64,000 nt of DNA from Nocardioides islandensis (GTDB lineage Bacteria; Actinomycetota; Actinomycetes; Propionibacteriales; Nocardioidaceae): NCBI RefSeq assembly GCF_015352455.1, contig NZ_JADKPN010000013.1, forward strand, positions 85,426 to 149,425, given 5' to 3'. The position numbers and the translations under genes are program-made. A model generated the notes under the pieces. The model saw only the letters and a list, made by a program, of their open reading frames with translations. It ran no database searches and was not told the origin of the DNA. Below are positions 48,289 to 58,127 of the stretch, in pieces; position 1 is the stretch's first letter; each line of letters opens with the position of its first letter.

Positions 48289-51081
48289 TCACTCCACCGC
48301 GGAGTAGGCCACCACGCCCCGGCGCAGCGCCCGTACGACGTCGCGCGCGGCGTCGCGGACCGGACCGGCACCCGCGGCGTCGGCGACCTGGCCCGCGAGG
48401 TCGATGACCTGCTTGACCCAGCGCACGAAGTCGCCGGCCGCGAGGTCGGTGGCACCGAGGACGTCATCGAGGTCGTCGCCCTCGGCCCAGCGGTAGGTCG
48501 CCCACGCGAACCCGAGGTCCGGCAGTCGGGTGAAGTCGAGCCGGTGCTGGCGCTCCAGCGCCTGCACGCGGCCGGCGATGCGCACCAGCTCCTCGATGAC
48601 CGGGCGGGTCGGACCGCCGGGCACCCGCGGCGCGTCGTCGTCGGGTCGCCGGGCCTCGAAGACGAGGACGGACAGGGCGGCCGCGACCCCGGCGGTCGAC
48701 AGGCCGTCGAAGACGTCGGCGCGCAGCGCCTCGGCGGTGACCAGGTCCATGTCGGAGTAGAGCCGCATCAGCCGCTGGCCGCGCTCGGTGACGGTCTCGC
48801 CGTCGAGGTAGTCCAGGTCGGTGAGCACCTCGCACACCCGGTCGAACTGCCGGGCGACCGTGTTGGTGCGCTCCTCGACCCGCCGGCGCAGGGTCCGCGC
48901 CTCGCGGTCCAGCTTGAACCACCGCTCCGCCCACCGCGCGTGGTCCTCGCGGTCCGGGCAGCCGTGGCAGGGGTGGCTCTTCAGCTCCTTGCGAAGCCGG
49001 TCGACCTCACCGTTCGTCGACGAGTCGACGCCGCCCGAGCCGGCCGACGCACGCCGCCCCGGGGGCGGGGGCGCGAGGTCGTGCGTCCGCGACCGCAGGG
49101 CCGAGGCCAGGTCCCGGCGCATCTGCGGGTTCCGGCTGCTGAAGTTGCGTGGCACCTTCAGCCGGGTGAGCGCGACGACCGGCGTCGGGAAGTCGGTGAT
49201 GCTCAGCCGGCGGGCCTGGCGCTCGGCGGTCAGCACCAGCGGGCGCGGACCCTCCCCCGACGTACCGGGGTCGATCACCACGGCGTACCCGGCGAACTTG
49301 CCGGTGGGTACCTCGATCACATCACCGGGTCGCAGCGCCTCCAGCGACGTGACGGCCTCCTCGCGCCGGTCGGCGCGCCGGGCCTTGGCGGCGCCCTTCT
49401 CCAGCTCGGAGATGCGCTGTCGCATCCGGGCGTACTCCATGAAGTCGCCGCGGTCGCAGACCGCCGCCTGGGCGTACCCGTCCAGCGCCTCCTCGGCCTT
49501 GCGCAGCTGACGAGCGAGCCCGACGACCGCCTTGTCGGCCTGGAACTGGGCGAACGACAGCTCCAGCAGCTCCCGGGCGCGCTCGCGGCCGAACTGGTGC
49601 ACCAGGTTGACCGCCATGTTGTACGACGGCGCGAAGCTCGATCGGAGCGGGTAGGTGCGGGTGGACGCGAGGCCGGCCAGCTCACGCGGGTTCATGCCGG
49701 GCTGCCAGAGCACGACGCCGTGCCCCTCGACGTCGAGGCCGCGACGGCCGGCGCGTCCGGTCAGCTGGGTGTACTCCCCCGGCGTGATGTCGGCGTGCGT
49801 CTCGCCGTTCCACTTGTCCAGCTTCTCGATCACCACGGTCCGCGCGGGCATGTTGATGCCCAGCGCGAGCGTCTCGGTGGCGAACACGGCCTTCACCAGC
49901 CCGCGGGTGAACAGCTCCTCCACGACCTCCTTGAACGCCGGGAGCATGCCCGCGTGGTGCGCGGCGATGCCACGGGTCAGCGCCTCGAGGAAGTCGTGGT
50001 ACCCGAGCACGTGCCGGTCCTCCGACGGCAGGTGCTCGGTCGCCTCCTCGACGTACTCGCGGATCTCGTCGCGCTCGTCCGGGGTGGTCAGCCGCAGGTT
50101 GGCCTGGACGCACTGCTGCACCGCCGCGTCGCAGCCGACCCGGCTGAAGACGAAGACGATCGCGGGCAGCAGGCCGTCGCGGTCCAGCCGGTCCACCACG
50201 TCGACGCGGCTGGGGATCCAGATCCGGCGGCCGTTGCCGACCTGGCGTCGTTGGCCGGGCTTGCCGCGCCCGCCGCGGCGGTCCTTCGGTGTCCGCCGGT
50301 CGCGGATCCGCGAGCTCGCCCAGTCGTCGCGAGCGAGCTTGACCAGCTCGTCGTTGACGGGTGCGCCCTCCTTCACGAACCCGGCCGCCGCGTCGATGTC
50401 GGAGGACGCGAACAGGTCGAGCATGCGTTTGCCCACCATCACGTGCTGGTACAGCGGGACCGGACGCCGCTCCTCCACGATCGTCGCGGTGTCCCCGCGC
50501 ACCGTCTGCAGCCACTCGCCGAACTCCTCGGCGTTCGACACCGTCGCCGACAGCGACACCAGCGACACCGACTCCGGCAGGTGGATGATCACCTCCTCCC
50601 ACACCGCCCCGCGGGCGCGGTCGGCGAGGTAGTGCACCTCGTCCATCACCACGAACCCGAGGCCCAGGAGGGTGCGCGAGCCGGCGTACAGCATGTTCCG
50701 CAGCACCTCGGTGGTCATCACGACCACCGGCGCCTCGCCGTTCACGACGTTGTCACCGGTCAGCAGCCCGACCTTGTCCGGGCCGTAGCGGTCGACCAGG
50801 TCGTGGAACTTCTGGTTCGAGAGCGCCTTGATCGGCGTGGTGTAGAAGCACTTCCGCCCCGTCGCCAGCGCCAGGTGCACGGCGAACTCGCCCACCAGCG
50901 TCTTGCCCGAACCCGTCGGCGCGGCCACCAGCACGCCGTGGCCGTCCTCGATCCGCCGGCAGGCCTCGACCTGGAAGCCGTCGAGCGCGAACGGGTACGC
51001 CGCGGCGAAGTCGCGCAGCACCGGGCGCTTCTTGTCGGAGGCGTACGACGCGTACTTCTCCGCCGGGGAGAGACCAGTCAT
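48289..51081 (-). CDS. helY: DExH-box RNA helicase (HelY, Mtr4/Ski2-like)
   Basis: The 930-residue ATP-dependent RNA helicase has APTGSGKT (Walker A, residues about 54-61), the DEVH motif in VVMDEVHYLAD, SLSATVSNAEEF, and the helicase C domain with HHAGMLPAFKEVVEELF and TEYTQLTGRAGRRGLD-like TQLTGRAGRRGLD. The C-terminal part resembles Ski2/Mtr4 arch and ratchet domains. It sits in the actinobacterial tatA-tatC-helY neighbourhood. ATG at 51081 overlaps the dgk stop (ATGA). It ends 1 nt past the convergent gene. Confidence 0.9.
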   Translation of the reverse strand: MTGLSPAEKYASYASDKKRPVLRDFAAAYPFALDGFQVEACRRIEDGHGVLVAAPTGSGKTLVGEFAVHLALATGRKCFYTTPIKALSNQKFHDLVDRYGPDKVGLLTGDNVVNGEAPVVVMTTEVLRNMLYAGSRTLLGLGFVVMDEVHYLADRARGAVWEEVIIHLPESVSLVSLSATVSNAEEFGEWLQTVRGDTATIVEERRPVPLYQHVMVGKRMLDLFASSDIDAAAGFVKEGAPVNDELVKLARDDWASSRIRDRRTPKDRRGGRGKPGQRRQVGNGRRIWIPSRVDVVDRLDRDGLLPAIVFVFSRVGCDAAVQQCVQANLRLTTPDERDEIREYVEEATEHLPSEDRHVLGYHDFLEALTRGIAAHHAGMLPAFKEVVEELFTRGLVKAVFATETLALGINMPARTVVIEKLDKWNGETHADITPGEYTQLTGRAGRRGLDVEGHGVVLWQPGMNPRELAGLASTRTYPLRSSFAPSYNMAVNLVHQFGRERARELLELSFAQFQADKAVVGLARQLRKAEEALDGYAQAAVCDRGDFMEYARMRQRISELEKGAAKARRADRREEAVTSLEALRPGDVIEVPTGKFAGYAVVIDPGTSGEGPRPLVLTAERQARRLSITDFPTPVVALTRLKVPRNFSSRNPQMRRDLASALRSRTHDLAPPPPGRRASAGSGGVDSSTNGEVDRLRKELKSHPCHGCPDREDHARWAERWFKLDREARTLRRRVEERTNTVARQFDRVCEVLTDLDYLDGETVTERGQRLMRLYSDMDLVTAEALRADVFDGLSTAGVAAALSVLVFEARRPDDDAPRVPGGPTRPVIEELVRIAGRVQALERQHRLDFTRLPDLGFAWATYRWAEGDDLDDVLGATDLAAGDFVRWVKQVIDLAGQVADAAGAGPVRDAARDVVRALRRGVVAYSAVE

Positions 51082-51947
51082 GCCAGGACCGTCAGCGCCC
51101 CGGGGACGCAGTCCACCGTTACCGGCAGGGCGCCGAACCGCTCGCCGTCGGCGTACGCCACGATCCCCGGTGCGGCGACGGTCACCGACCGCACGCGGTG
51201 GTGCTCGTACTGCGGGTGCGTCACGTGAGTGCCCTTGAACAGCTTGGGATAGGTGCGGATCAGGCCCGCCTTCGACATCGGCTTGATGATCACCACGTCC
51301 AGCATGCCGTCGTCGAGCAAGGCGCCCTCGGTGATCCGCAGCCCGCCGCCGAACGACGGCCCGTTGCCGATCGCCACCAGCATCGCCTCGAGGCGCCTCT
51401 GCTCACCGTCGAGGTCCAGCGTGTAGGACAGCGGCCTGAAGGTCCGCAGCTCGGCCAGGGTGGCGATGTTGTAGCGCATCTGGCCCCTGGGCCAGGTCAT
51501 CCGGTTCGCGCGCTCGTTGACGACCGCGTCGAACCCGGCGGCCATCACCGTCACGAAGTACCGCCCGCCGGAGCGCGCCAGGTCGACGGTCCGCGTCCTC
51601 CCGGCGAGCACGAGGTCGGCGGCGGCGTCGACGTCCGTGCGCGGCAGGTCGAAGTACCGCGCGACGTCGTTGCCGGTGCCGGCCGGGATGATCCCGAGCG
51701 CCGTGCCGGTGCCGGCGACCGCCTGCACGCCGAGGTGCACCATGCCGTCACCACCGCAGACCACCAGGGCGTCCACCCCGTCGGCCACGCACTGTCCCGC
51801 CAGGTCCAGCGCCTCGTCCGCGTCCCGGCCGGCGAGGTTGCGCACGACCAGGCCTCCGGCCCGCAGGCGCGCCAGCGCGGCGTCCCGCACCCGCCCGCCC
51901 TTGCCCCTGCCCGACGTGGGGTTGGTGAGCAGGGCGATCTCACGCAC
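51078..51947 (-). CDS. Diacylglycerol kinase family lipid kinase
   Basis: The 289-residue DgkB/YegS-like lipid kinase phosphorylates diacylglycerol or a related lipid. The catalytic-domain segment is LVVCGGDGMVHLGVQAV, with G-G-D-G-x, and GIIPAGTGNDVARYFDLP follows. The C-terminal part has AIGNGPSFGGGLRITEGALLDDGMLDVVI. GTG at 51947 starts MREIALLTNPTSGRGKG. It is 21 nt downstream of the unknown gene and overlaps helY. Confidence 0.92.
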   Translation of the reverse strand: MREIALLTNPTSGRGKGGRVRDAALARLRAGGLVVRNLAGRDADEALDLAGQCVADGVDALVVCGGDGMVHLGVQAVAGTGTALGIIPAGTGNDVARYFDLPRTDVDAAADLVLAGRTRTVDLARSGGRYFVTVMAAGFDAVVNERANRMTWPRGQMRYNIATLAELRTFRPLSYTLDLDGEQRRLEAMLVAIGNGPSFGGGLRITEGALLDDGMLDVVIIKPMSKAGLIRTYPKLFKGTHVTHPQYEHHRVRSVTVAAPGIVAYADGERFGALPVTVDCVPGALTVLA

Positions 51948-51968
51948 GCCCCGACACTATCCAGACGA

Positions 51969-52352
51969 CTAGCCGCCGAGGCGCAGCAGCACCGAGAACG
52001 ACTCGGGCGACCCGCCGACCGCCTTGGCCAGTCGCGCCAGCGTCTCCATCACCAGCTCGGCCGAGAACGACGTGCCGGGCACGGCCAGGGTCAGCCGGTC
52101 GTCGCAGGTCAGCAGCAGGACCTGTCCGTGCCGCCAGCGCTGGTGGGTCTGGTGCCGGCGGTCGTCGTCGGCGACCGGCTTGGGGTAGGCCTCGTCGACC
52201 GCCAGCAGGTCGCAGGGCAGCGCCTCATGGCCGGGCGCCGACAGCGATCCGGCGACGAGGTGGGTGTCGTGGACGCCGCCGTCGGGCGACCAGGTCACCT
52301 CGCTCTGCCCCAGCCACTCCGGCAGGTCGAACGGGTCGACTTCACGGGTCAT
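51969..52352 (-). CDS. Conserved hypothetical protein between tatC and dgk
   Basis: No family was recognised in this 127-residue protein. It has a tryptophan in LPEWLGQSEVTWS, a central charged block AYPKPVADDDRRHQTHQRWRHGQ, and a hydrophobic C-terminal helix (SAELVMETLARLAKAVGG). It has no signal peptide. ATG at 52352 overlaps the tatC stop, so it is coupled to tatC translation; the linkage suggests a role near the membrane or Tat, but that is inference. Confidence 0.65.
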   Translation of the reverse strand: MTREVDPFDLPEWLGQSEVTWSPDGGVHDTHLVAGSLSAPGHEALPCDLLAVDEAYPKPVADDDRRHQTHQRWRHGQVLLLTCDDRLTLAVPGTSFSAELVMETLARLAKAVGGSPESFSVLLRLGG

Positions 52353-53194
52353 CAGATCGGGGACGCCTCGTCGTCGCTCCACTGGTCGGTGCTGTTCTGC
52401 CCACGTCCGCGGGACCGGTCCACCAGCCGCGCGACGATCTCGGCGATGATGAACAGGATCAGCAGCGGGATGGCCAGCATCAGCATCGAGAACGGGTCGG
52501 TCGACGGCGTCGCCACGGCCGCGAACACGAACGTGCCGATCACGATCCACGGCCGATAGCGACCCAGCGCCTTGCCGGAGACGATGCCGGCGAGGTTCAG
52601 CAGGATCACGAAGAAGGGGATCTCCATCGCGACGCCGAAGATCAGCAGCATCCGGGTGACGAAGGAGAAGTAGGCGCCGAAGTCCACGAGGTTCTGCACG
52701 TCGTCGGGGACGAACGCGATCAGCACCGACAAGCCTTTGGGCAGGATGTAGTAGCCCAGCGCGACGCCGGCGAAGAAGAGCGGTCCGGCGATGGCCGCGA
52801 CCACCCGCGACCACTTCTTCTCGTGGGCGTGCAGCCCCGGGACGATGAACGCCCAGATCTGGTAGAGCCAGTAGGGCGCGGACACGACGATCGCCGCCAC
52901 CCCGCACAGCTTGAGCTGGAGCATCAGGCCGGCGCTGATGCCGTTGGCCACCAGCTCGGAGTTCTCCCCCTGGAGCGTGCTCACGGCGTCGCGGTAGGGC
53001 GCGGCGACGACGTTCAGCAGCTGGTCGTAGAAGAACAGGGCCGCGATGAACGCGGCCACCAGCACCAGGGCGGAGCGGAACAGCCGGGCCCGGACCTCCC
53101 TCAGGTGGTCGGTGAGGGCCATCCGGCCGTCGGGGCCGACGGCGTACTTCGGCTTGCCCCGGAAGAGGTCGAAGACCCAGCCGGCGCTGGACAA
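52352..53194 (-). CDS. tatC: Twin-arginine translocase subunit TatC
   Basis: The 280-residue protein is the substrate-recognition core of the Tat pathway. It has six membrane helices; the N-terminal cytoplasmic segment MALTDHLREVRARLF is the family signature, followed by GLHAHEKKWSRVV, FAGVALGYYILPKGL and VVATPSTDPFSMLMLAIP-like segments. TTG at 53194 with ribosome-binding site GGGAGG (53212-53207) is the likely start; an ATG at 53122 gives the shorter form. Several exported proteins in this window (DUF1800, DUF1501) need Tat. Confidence 0.94.
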   Translation of the reverse strand: MSSAGWVFDLFRGKPKYAVGPDGRMALTDHLREVRARLFRSALVLVAAFIAALFFYDQLLNVVAAPYRDAVSTLQGENSELVANGISAGLMLQLKLCGVAAIVVSAPYWLYQIWAFIVPGLHAHEKKWSRVVAAIAGPLFFAGVALGYYILPKGLSVLIAFVPDDVQNLVDFGAYFSFVTRMLLIFGVAMEIPFFVILLNLAGIVSGKALGRYRPWIVIGTFVFAAVATPSTDPFSMLMLAIPLLILFIIAEIVARLVDRSRGRGQNSTDQWSDDEASPI

Positions 53195-53222
53195 GGCGGG
53201 CTACCTCCCTGCGGGGTGCAGG

Positions 53223-53531
53223 TCAGGCCGGGTCGTCGCGGTGCTCGGCCGCGCGTCGCTCGGCGGCCCGTCGCTCCGTCTCGGCGTCCAGGGTGGGTGG
53301 GTTCGCCTGGATCTCGCGCTGCTCCGGGGAACGCTGGGGCTTCACGTCCTCGTCGTCGTCGTCCATGAGGCCCTTGGTCTCGGCCTTGAAGATCCGCAGG
53401 GCACGGCCGCTCCCGCGGGCCAGCTCCGGCAGCTTGGACGCGCCGAAGAGCAGGACCAGGACGGCCAGGATGAGAGCGATCTCGCCGGGGCCGAGGCCCG
53501 CGATCTGGGGCAGCATCACAGGCAGGTTCAT
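53223..53531 (-). CDS. tatA: Twin-arginine translocase subunit TatA
   Basis: This 102-residue protein has a single N-terminal helix (GEIALILAVLVLLFGASKL), the hinge PELARGSGRALRIFKAETKG, and an acidic tail with DDDDEDVKPQR. TatA oligomers form the pore-like part of the translocase. The ATG at 53531 with GAGGA upstream is preferred. It is 28 nt upstream of tatC in the same operon, downstream of pafC. Confidence 0.93.
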   Translation of the reverse strand: MNLPVMLPQIAGLGPGEIALILAVLVLLFGASKLPELARGSGRALRIFKAETKGLMDDDDEDVKPQRSPEQREIQANPPTLDAETERRAAERRAAEHRDDPA

Positions 53532-53580
53532 GGAGTTCCTCACGTTGGTGTGGTTCGCAGCCGAGTCTACGCCGGTTTGG

Positions 53581-54609
53581 TCAGGCGCCGGACCGGTACA
53601 GGTCCAGAGTTCGCCGCGCCGTCGCCCGGAAGTCCGCGTCGAGCTCCGGAGGTGCGACCACCCGAGCGTACGGGGCGAGCCTCATCAGCAGCCGGCGCAG
53701 CCACCGTTCGTCGGCCACCAGCATGTCCACCTCGAGGGCACCGTCGGGCAGCGGGCGCACCGCCTCGACCTGGTAGTACTCGACCACCCAGCGTGCTTGC
53801 GGCTGGATGGCCAGGGTCACGAGGGTCGTCTCCTGGGAGCGCTCGAACAGCCCGTCGGACAGGTCCCGCGGCGGCTCGGGTGCGGTCTCGACGGGCGAGT
53901 CGAGCACGTCGGCCTCGTGGATCCGGTCCAGGCGGAACAACCGGGGCGCCTCGGCGCTGTGGCACCAGGCGTCGAGGTACGCCACGCCGCCGGACGTGAC
54001 CACGCCCCTCGGGTCGACGACCCGCTCGGACTCCTCGTCGCGGGCCGGGACGTAGTAGGTGAGCCGGACCTGCCGGCCGCGATCGACCGCGCCCTCGAGC
54101 GAGGCACGCAGCCGGGCCAGGGCGGTGTCGTCGTCGTCACCCGGCTCCACGAGCGGGGTGCTGCCGATCTGCGCCGCCGCGGCGGCCTCGAGCTTGGACA
54201 GGGCCCGGTCCACGATCTCGCGGGTCTCCTCGCCCGCGCTCCCCCGCATGGCGCGCAGCGCGACGATGATGGCCGACGCCTCGGTCGGGCTCAGCCGCAG
54301 CGGGCGGGCCAGGTAGTCGGCGTTCGAGACGCGGATGACGCCCTCGAGCCGCAGACCGCCCTCGGGGTTGTCGGGGTCCTCCAGGGCCTCCAGGTCGACG
54401 TCGATCAGGTCGTCCGGGAAGCCGCCCGGGAGCCCGCACATGAACAGCACGGCCAGGTCCTTGACCACCTGCTCGGGGGTGCTGCCGACCGCCGCAGCGG
54501 TCTGGTCGAGCCGCACCTGCGGGTGCGAGTGCAGGTACGGCACGAGGGTGAGCAGGCGGGCCACCTGGTCCTTGGCGCCGCTGGCAGCGGTCTTCGGGGA
54601 GCTCTTCAC
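53581..54609 (-). CDS. pafC: WYL-domain transcriptional regulator PafC
   Basis: This 342-residue protein has an N-terminal helix-turn-helix (LLTLVPYLHSHPQVRLDQTA) and the WYL domain (VVTSGGVAYLDAWCHSAEAPRLFRLDRI). PafB and PafC form a heterodimer that switches on DNA-damage genes in mycobacteria and other actinobacteria when the WYL domain binds a signal, probably single-stranded DNA. The start is GTG at 54609, overlapping the pafB stop by 4 nt. Confidence 0.93.
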   Translation of the reverse strand: MKSSPKTAASGAKDQVARLLTLVPYLHSHPQVRLDQTAAAVGSTPEQVVKDLAVLFMCGLPGGFPDDLIDVDLEALEDPDNPEGGLRLEGVIRVSNADYLARPLRLSPTEASAIIVALRAMRGSAGEETREIVDRALSKLEAAAAAQIGSTPLVEPGDDDDTALARLRASLEGAVDRGRQVRLTYYVPARDEESERVVDPRGVVTSGGVAYLDAWCHSAEAPRLFRLDRIHEADVLDSPVETAPEPPRDLSDGLFERSQETTLVTLAIQPQARWVVEYYQVEAVRPLPDGALEVDMLVADERWLRRLLMRLAPYARVVAPPELDADFRATARRTLDLYRSGA

Positions 54610-55604
54610 GGGCGCGCCTCCACCGTGGCCTCCAGCCGGGCCACGATCTCCTCGCGCAGCTCGGGCGGGGACTCCACGACCACGTCCGGTCCGAGGGCCA
54701 GCAGCTCCTCGGCCAGCCGGTCGCGCCGGATCACGACACGGTCCCAGGGGCTCTCGCTGTCGGGGCCCGTGACGTCGGTCTCGACAGCCGCGGCCGCCCG
54801 GCGCAGCGTCGCGCCGGCACCCTTGCGGACCAGCAGCGTCGCCTCCACGACCGAGGGCGGCGGAGCGAGACGGCGGGTGGTCTCGCGCAGGTCAATGCCG
54901 TCCGGGATGGCGTAGGACGCCGTCGTACCGGTCCGGCGGGCGTCCCCCACCACGCGGGAGAGGCGGAAGACCCGCTCCTCGCCGCGGTCGGTGTCGAGGC
55001 CCACGACGTACCAGCGGCCGGCGTGCCGGACCACACCCCAGGGCTGCAGGTGGCGGCGCAGCGGCTCCTGGTACCCGGGGCGCCGGTAGTCGAACTCGAC
55101 GGCCTGGCGTGCCTGGGTGGCGTCCCAGAAGACGTCGAACGCGGGCTCGTCCGCGGTCAGCCGCGGCTCCACGAGGTCGAGGGCCGAGACGTCGACCTCG
55201 ACCCCGGCCGCGGTCAGCTTGCGGACGGCGTCGGTCGTCGCCTCGGCGAGCCGCGCGTGCTCCCACACCCGCGTCGCCAGGCCGACGACGGCCGCCTCGT
55301 CGGCCGCCAGCCGGATGTCGGGGAGCGCGAACTCGTCCGGCGAGATCCGGTAGCCCGGCTCGTCGTCGAAGAGGGGGTCGATGCTGCCCACCTCGATCGG
55401 GACGCCGAGGCTGCGCAGCTCCTCCTTGTCGCGCTCGAACATCTTCTCGAAGGCGTCGCGGCTGGAGTCGGGGTACAGGATCGCGCGGATCCGCTCCTTC
55501 GGGACGTAGTGGCGCTGGACCAGCAGCATGATGAGCAGGTTGAGCAGGCGCTCGCTCTTCCGGCTCGTCGCCGCCTGCGGGTCCCCCGCCGTCGTTCCCG
55601 TCAC
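54606..55604 (-). CDS. pafB: WYL-domain transcriptional regulator PafB
   Basis: The 332-residue protein is homologous to PafC. It has a winged helix (SERLLNLLIMLLVQRHYVPKERI) and the WYL domain (LQPWGVVRHAGRWYVVGLDTD), with RVFRLSRVVGDA following. It is the partner of PafC. The GTG start at 55604 gives MTGTTAGDPQAATS. The order fkbP, pafB, pafC, tatA, tatC follows the usual actinobacterial arrangement. Confidence 0.93.
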   Translation of the reverse strand: MTGTTAGDPQAATSRKSERLLNLLIMLLVQRHYVPKERIRAILYPDSSRDAFEKMFERDKEELRSLGVPIEVGSIDPLFDDEPGYRISPDEFALPDIRLAADEAAVVGLATRVWEHARLAEATTDAVRKLTAAGVEVDVSALDLVEPRLTADEPAFDVFWDATQARQAVEFDYRRPGYQEPLRRHLQPWGVVRHAGRWYVVGLDTDRGEERVFRLSRVVGDARRTGTTASYAIPDGIDLRETTRRLAPPPSVVEATLLVRKGAGATLRRAAAAVETDVTGPDSESPWDRVVIRRDRLAEELLALGPDVVVESPPELREEIVARLEATVEARP

Positions 55605-55625
55605 TGGTCCACCCTGCTGCAGAGG

Positions 55626-56585
55626 TCAGCCCGCGGCCAGGATGTCGACGACAAAGTACAGCGTGTCGGTGCCCTTGATGCCGGCGTCCTTGTTGCCCTT
55701 GTCGCCGTAGCCGAGGTCCGGCGGGATGGCGAGCAGCACCCGGCTGCCGACCGCACGCCCGACGAGGGCCTGGTCCCAGCCCTTCACCACGGCCCCCACG
55801 CCGATCTGGAAGGACGCGGGCGTCTTGGAGAAGCTCTCGTCGAACGGCGCCGTGCCGCCGTACACCTCACCCAGGTAGTCGACGACGATGGTCTGGCCCT
55901 TCTTCACGGTGGCGCCGTCGCCCTGCACCAGCGGCGCGATCCGCAGCCGCTTGGAGGGCTCCGGCGTGCCGCTGAAGTCGAAGCCGGTCGGCACGTCGTC
56001 CTTCGTGACGATCTCGGGCGTCCAGTCCGGGGCGTCCTTGTCGGTGCCGTGCGGGCCGTCGAGCACGTCGCTGACCAGGTCGATCACGATGATCACGCTG
56101 TCCGCGTTGCCGATGCCCAGCGTCGGGTTGCCGCCCTCGCCGAACGCGTCCTTCGCGGGCGCGGCCACGGCGACGCGCGAGCCGACCGTCTGCCCCTCGA
56201 TGGCGTCGCGGAAGACCTTGCCGACCTGGTCGTTGATCGTGATCAGCTCGGGCTTCTTCTCCTCGTAGGTGTCCAGCGCCTTCTGCTGGCTGAACCCGTT
56301 GCCGATCCAGAGGTGGGCGAGCACCTCGTCGTCCGCGCCCAGCTCCGGCCCGTCACCGGTGATGAGCGTCTTGGTCTCCACCTTCGACACCTCGACCCTG
56401 CCGTCGAAGGTGACCTTCGGCGAGCTCCCGATGTCGCCCTCGATCGTCACGGTGTCCAGCCCGCCGCCGGAGGCGGCATCGGCTCCCGTGTCGTCGCCGC
56501 ACGCGGCGAGCCCCATCGTGAGCAGGGACAGCAGCAACGGGGCGGCCAGCACGCGGGTGAGCGCCAGTCGTCGGAAACGCAACAC
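55626..56585 (-). CDS. FKBP-type peptidyl-prolyl isomerase lipoprotein, two-domain
   Basis: This 319-residue lipoprotein has a signal with lipobox GLAAC. Two FKBP-like domains follow: about residues 60-180 (VGSRVAVAAPAKDAFGEGG) and 190-319 (TVKKGQTIVVDYLGEVYGGTAPFDESF, VKGWDQALVGRAVGSRVLLAIPPDLGYG). The second has the usual active-site residues; the first is more divergent. It is a folding aid for exported proteins. It lies between pafA and pafB as in other actinobacteria. GTG at 56585 is the start. Confidence 0.9.
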   Translation of the reverse strand: MLRFRRLALTRVLAAPLLLSLLTMGLAACGDDTGADAASGGGLDTVTIEGDIGSSPKVTFDGRVEVSKVETKTLITGDGPELGADDEVLAHLWIGNGFSQQKALDTYEEKKPELITINDQVGKVFRDAIEGQTVGSRVAVAAPAKDAFGEGGNPTLGIGNADSVIIVIDLVSDVLDGPHGTDKDAPDWTPEIVTKDDVPTGFDFSGTPEPSKRLRIAPLVQGDGATVKKGQTIVVDYLGEVYGGTAPFDESFSKTPASFQIGVGAVVKGWDQALVGRAVGSRVLLAIPPDLGYGDKGNKDAGIKGTDTLYFVVDILAAG

Positions 56586-56664
56586 AGGGGTACCTCAGGG
56601 TTCGGGGTCTCGGCGAAGTGCCCGGTCACCCTATCCGGGGGCCGGACACGGGTCGCCTTCCGCC

Positions 56665-58026
56665 TCACATCCCGTCGATGAGGCGCTGCACGCGCTCGTC
56701 GTACGCGCGGAACGGGTCCTTGCAGAGCACCGTGCGCTGGGCCTGGTCGTTGAGCTTGAGGTGCACCCAGTCGACGGTGAAGTCGCGACGGCGCTCCTGG
56801 GCCTTGCGGATGAACTCGCCCCGCAGGCGCGCGCGCGTGGTCTGCGGCGGCACCGACTTGGCCTGGAAGATCTTCAGGTCGGAGGTGACGCGCGCGACCG
56901 CGCCGCGCTTCTCCAGCAGGTAGTAGAGGCCGCGGCCGCGGTGGATGTCGTGGTAGGCCAGGTCGAGCTGGGCGATCCGCGGGTGGCCGAGCGGCAGGCC
57001 GTGCTTGGCGCGGTAGCGCTCGATCAGCTTCCACTTGATGACCCAGTCGATCTCGCGGTCCACGAGGCCGAGGTCGTCGGACTCCACGGCCTTGAGGCCG
57101 CGCTCCCAGAGGTCCAGGGCCTGCTCGATGATCGGCGTGGAGATCTCGCGGCGGTCGACGAACTGCCGCGCCTTGCCGAGGTACTCCTGCTGGATGTCGA
57201 GGGCGCTGGCCTCGCGGCCGTTGGCCAGCCGGACCGTCCGCCGTCCGGTCATGTCGTGGGAGATCTCGCGGATCGCGCGGATGGGGTTCTCGAGCGTGAG
57301 GTCGCGCATCACCACGCCCTCCTCGATCATCCGCAGCACCAGGTCGCAGGAGGCCACCTTGAGCATCGTGGTGGTCTCGCTCATGTTGGAGTCGCCGACG
57401 ATGACGTGCAGGCGGCGGTACTTCTCGGCGTCGGCGTGCGGCTCGTCGCGGGTGTTGATGATCGGCCGGCTCCGGGTGGTCGCGCTGGAGACGCCCTCCC
57501 AGATGTGCTCGGCGCGCTGCGACACGGCGTACGACGCCCCGCGCGGGGTCTGGGTGACCTTGCCGGCCCCGACGATGATCTGGCGGGTCACCAGGAACGG
57601 GATGAGCACGTCGGCCAGCCGGCTGAACTCGCCCGAGCGGCTGACCAGGTAGTTCTCGTGGCAGCCGTAGGAGTTGCCGGCCGAGTCGGTGTTGTTCTTG
57701 AAGAGGTAGATCTCCCCGGCGATGCCCTCGTCGTGGAGGCGCTGCTCGGCGTCGAGGAGCAGCCCCTCGAGCACCCGCTCCCCCGCCTTGTCGTGGGTGA
57801 CCAGCTCGGCGATGTCGTCGCACTCGGGCGTGGCGTACTCGGGGTGGCTGCCCACGTCGAGGTACAGGCGGGCGCCGTTGCGCAGGAAGACGTTGCTGCT
57901 GCGGCCCCAGCTGACGACCTTCCGGAAGAGGTACCGGGCGACCTCGTCGGGGCTCAGGCGGCGCTGGCCCTTGAACGTGCACGTGACGCCGTACTCGTTC
58001 TCGATGCCGAAGATCCGCCGGTCCAC
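56665..58026 (-). CDS. pafA: Proteasome accessory factor A (Pup ligase)
   Basis: The 453-residue ligase attaches Pup's C-terminal glutamate to lysines of target proteins, marking them for the proteasome. It has the glutamine-synthetase-like ATP-binding segment FGIENEYGVTC (residues 5-15) and YLFKNNTDSAGNSYGCHENYL, plus RLHVIVGDSNMSETTTMLKV. The length and C-terminal domain (FRAYDERVQRLIDGM) fit PafA rather than Dop. GTG at 58026 is the start. It is divergent from the unknown gene at 58128. Confidence 0.95.
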   Translation of the reverse strand: MDRRIFGIENEYGVTCTFKGQRRLSPDEVARYLFRKVVSWGRSSNVFLRNGARLYLDVGSHPEYATPECDDIAELVTHDKAGERVLEGLLLDAEQRLHDEGIAGEIYLFKNNTDSAGNSYGCHENYLVSRSGEFSRLADVLIPFLVTRQIIVGAGKVTQTPRGASYAVSQRAEHIWEGVSSATTRSRPIINTRDEPHADAEKYRRLHVIVGDSNMSETTTMLKVASCDLVLRMIEEGVVMRDLTLENPIRAIREISHDMTGRRTVRLANGREASALDIQQEYLGKARQFVDRREISTPIIEQALDLWERGLKAVESDDLGLVDREIDWVIKWKLIERYRAKHGLPLGHPRIAQLDLAYHDIHRGRGLYYLLEKRGAVARVTSDLKIFQAKSVPPQTTRARLRGEFIRKAQERRRDFTVDWVHLKLNDQAQRTVLCKDPFRAYDERVQRLIDGM

Positions 58027-58127
58027 GAGGTCAGCCTACGGCGCCGGTGCACGTCAGTGGTCCACACCGGTCCGGCGGTGTTGCGGGAACTGTCTCCTGC
58101 CCGTCCGGACAGGCGCAGCATGGAACG